Below are positions 5,820-6,715 of a stretch of 6,715 nt of DNA, piece after piece. The stretch lies in NCBI GenBank assembly GCA_035532215.1, contig DATKRK010000254.1, forward strand, positions 1 through 6,715, read 5' to 3'. Position 1 is the stretch's first letter. The number at the start of each line of letters is the position of its first letter. A program made the position numbers and the translations under genes. This DNA is from JAICIG01 sp035532215. GTDB lineage: Bacteria; Planctomycetota; Planctomycetia; Pirellulales; JAICIG01. The notes beneath the pieces are model-generated. The model made no database searches, was not told the DNA's origin, and worked only from the letters and a program-made list of their open reading frames with translations.

Positions 5820-6526
5820 TGGGCCGACGTTTCCATCCTCAGCCGAGCGCGCAGGTCGCTGATTTCCGAAACCAGCACCGGCATCTGACTCGATTCGAGC
5901 AGGCGGTCGGTGTGCCGTTCGACGTGCGCGGTCAGTCGCTCGATTTCCTTGGCCTGGTCGTGCAGCACTTCCAACAAGTCGTCGAGAAACTCGTGCAGGT
6001 TTTCGGGATGCGCGCAAATCCAGCACTCCTGGGCATGGCTGTGCGCCGCGCTTGGTTCCGCCGGTAGAGTGAAGCTTTCGACCCGCGGCTGAACCAATTG
6101 GAACCAGTCGCCGAAGCGGACGCGAACGGCGTCGGTGTGCGTGCCGGCCTGCATCAGGATGTCGCCCCTGACCGTCATCGATTTGTCCATGATGATCGGC
6201 AGGTCGTCCCAGTGCCGCAACGGCGGGACGGCGCCGACTTCGGCGCCTGTGAGGCGGAGTTCCATTTCATCCTCCGTCGCCAGCCGCACGTGTTGGGCGT
6301 TGAGAATCTCCCGCACTCGTTCGAGCGACACCTGCCGATTGGCCGGCAGCACTAACTCAACCATGCGATCGTCGGCGACGACGACCACGACCTTGACCAC
6401 GCGCCGGCCGCTGAAATGTTCGTGCTCGGCCACTTCTTGGGCGGTGAAGGCGTCTTCGTGCCGGCGATCTTCGTAGGCGACCCCGTGACGTTCGAGCATC
6501 TTGGTAATCCAGAATTGAGCTGACAT
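5816..6526 (-). CDS. YbaK/ProX-type aminoacyl-tRNA deacylase with C-terminal coiled-coil extension
   Basis: YbaK-domain proteins hydrolyse wrongly charged tRNAs, for example Cys- or Ala-tRNA(Pro), in the cytoplasm. Residues 1-150 fit the domain: an N-terminal helix, the strand and loop with Lys45 in RRVVKVVVVVADD (the position of the conserved lysine), LVLPANRQVS (59-68), the TGAEVGAVPPL glycine loop (93-103), MDKSM (113-117), and a final AGTHTDAVRVRFGDW segment (127-141). Typical stand-alone members are about 150-170 residues; this one has 236. The extra tail holds a His/Cys-rich stretch (H162, H164, C168, C171, H173, H178) and then a charged helix likely to form a coiled coil (about 178-232). 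ATG 6526 is chosen because CCGGAG lies eight bases upstream and homology starts there; the frame is open further upstream to the window edge, but that part looks non-coding. It is the first gene of the probable three-gene operon. The exact tRNA substrate cannot be told. Confidence 0.87.
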   Translation of the reverse strand: MSAQFWITKMLERHGVAYEDRRHEDAFTAQEVAEHEHFSGRRVVKVVVVVADDRMVELVLPANRQVSLERVREILNAQHVRLATEDEMELRLTGAEVGAVPPLRHWDDLPIIMDKSMTVRGDILMQAGTHTDAVRVRFGDWFQLVQPRVESFTLPAEPSAAHSHAQECWICAHPENLHEFLDDLLEVLHDQAKEIERLTAHVERHTDRLLESSQMPVLVSEISDLRARLRMETSAH

Positions 6527-6715
6527 ATGCTTTACTCCGGCAAGAGGTGTTTGGCGCTCAGTCCGGAGCGGGGATCGCGTCCGGCATTCTTTATTTACGC
6601 AAATGATGCGCCGCGACCGCCGGCCGTGCGTCAAATGCAAAACCGCCCTAATCGGTCCGCAACCAGCAGGCATTCGGCGTCGCCGCACCTCGCAGATCGG
6701 TGAGCGGATTGACAC
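6527..6715 (-). promoter_or_regulatory. upstream region of the deacylase-ppsA cluster
   Basis: This stretch should carry the operon promoter. An A/T-rich island on the minus strand, TAAATAAAGAAT (6597-6586), is the most promoter-like piece, and TTGACG (6634-6629) resembles a -35 box, but the two are too far apart and no properly spaced pair was found. The frame is open to the window edge with Arg- and Pro-rich codons of non-coding character, so I do not extend the gene into it. Confidence 0.3.
6535..6570 (-). promoter_or_regulatory. leader with two competing hairpins, one covering the Shine-Dalgarno
   Basis: In the mRNA the Shine-Dalgarno CCGGAG (6540-6535) is exactly complementary to CTCCGG (6568-6563), giving a 6-bp stem with a 22-base loop that would hide it. 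CGCTC (6570-6566) can instead pair with GAGCG (6559-6555) around a 6-base loop, which would break the first stem and free the site. Both stems are short, so this is a candidate and not a proven switch. Confidence 0.3.

Noticed and set aside
6527..6715. Extension of the YbaK-like gene to the right edge of the window
   Set aside because: The extra 63 codons look non-coding, YbaK homology starts at the Met of 6526, and a Shine-Dalgarno is correctly placed for that ATG.

Overview
The window looks like a piece of a GC-rich bacterial chromosome, most likely a planctomycete of the Pirellula/Pirellulales type. The main clue is a Tat-exported DUF1501 protein, a family greatly expanded in Planctomycetes; GC-rich codon use in the three large genes fits. 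This assignment is inference, not proof. No rRNA, tRNA, CRISPR array, insertion sequence or phage gene was recognised.

Left part (1-1401). A gene of lower GC (about 45-50 % in sampled lines, against about 65 % in the DUF1501 gene) encodes a HEPN-domain protein with an intact R-X4-H motif. Its 5' end is unclear: the frame is open to the left edge of the window, but no ATG, GTG or TTG occurs before 247. After its stop come about 620 bases without a convincing gene. This stretch holds a possible 29-codon ORF, a cluster of overlapping hairpins (912-960), a perfect 9-bp inverted repeat (1087-1119) and, at its end, a possible -10 box and a good ribosome binding site for the next gene.

Middle (1402-2912). 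One plus-strand gene encodes a 468-residue DUF1501 protein with a twin-arginine signal. It converges on a minus-strand cluster, and the short gap between them contains a long-range inverted repeat.

Right part (2913-6715). Three minus-strand genes lie close together and probably form an operon, transcribed from right to left: a YbaK-type aminoacyl-tRNA deacylase with an unusual C-terminal His/Cys and coiled-coil extension; phosphoenolpyruvate synthase (ppsA); and a small protein made of two copies of a roughly 45-residue unit. The gaps are 46 and 37 bases. A palindrome TTAATG-GGA-CATTAA beside a possible -10 box sits in the first gap, and the leader of the first gene can fold so as to hide its own Shine-Dalgarno sequence. 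PEP synthase converts pyruvate to PEP for gluconeogenesis; the deacylase would clear mischarged tRNA. No functional link between them is known to me, so the grouping itself is an observation.

Nothing here can be named with confidence as a new complete system. The best leads are the HEPN gene with its strange 5' end, the YbaK extension, the repeat protein beside ppsA, and the leader and palindrome elements of the minus-strand cluster.
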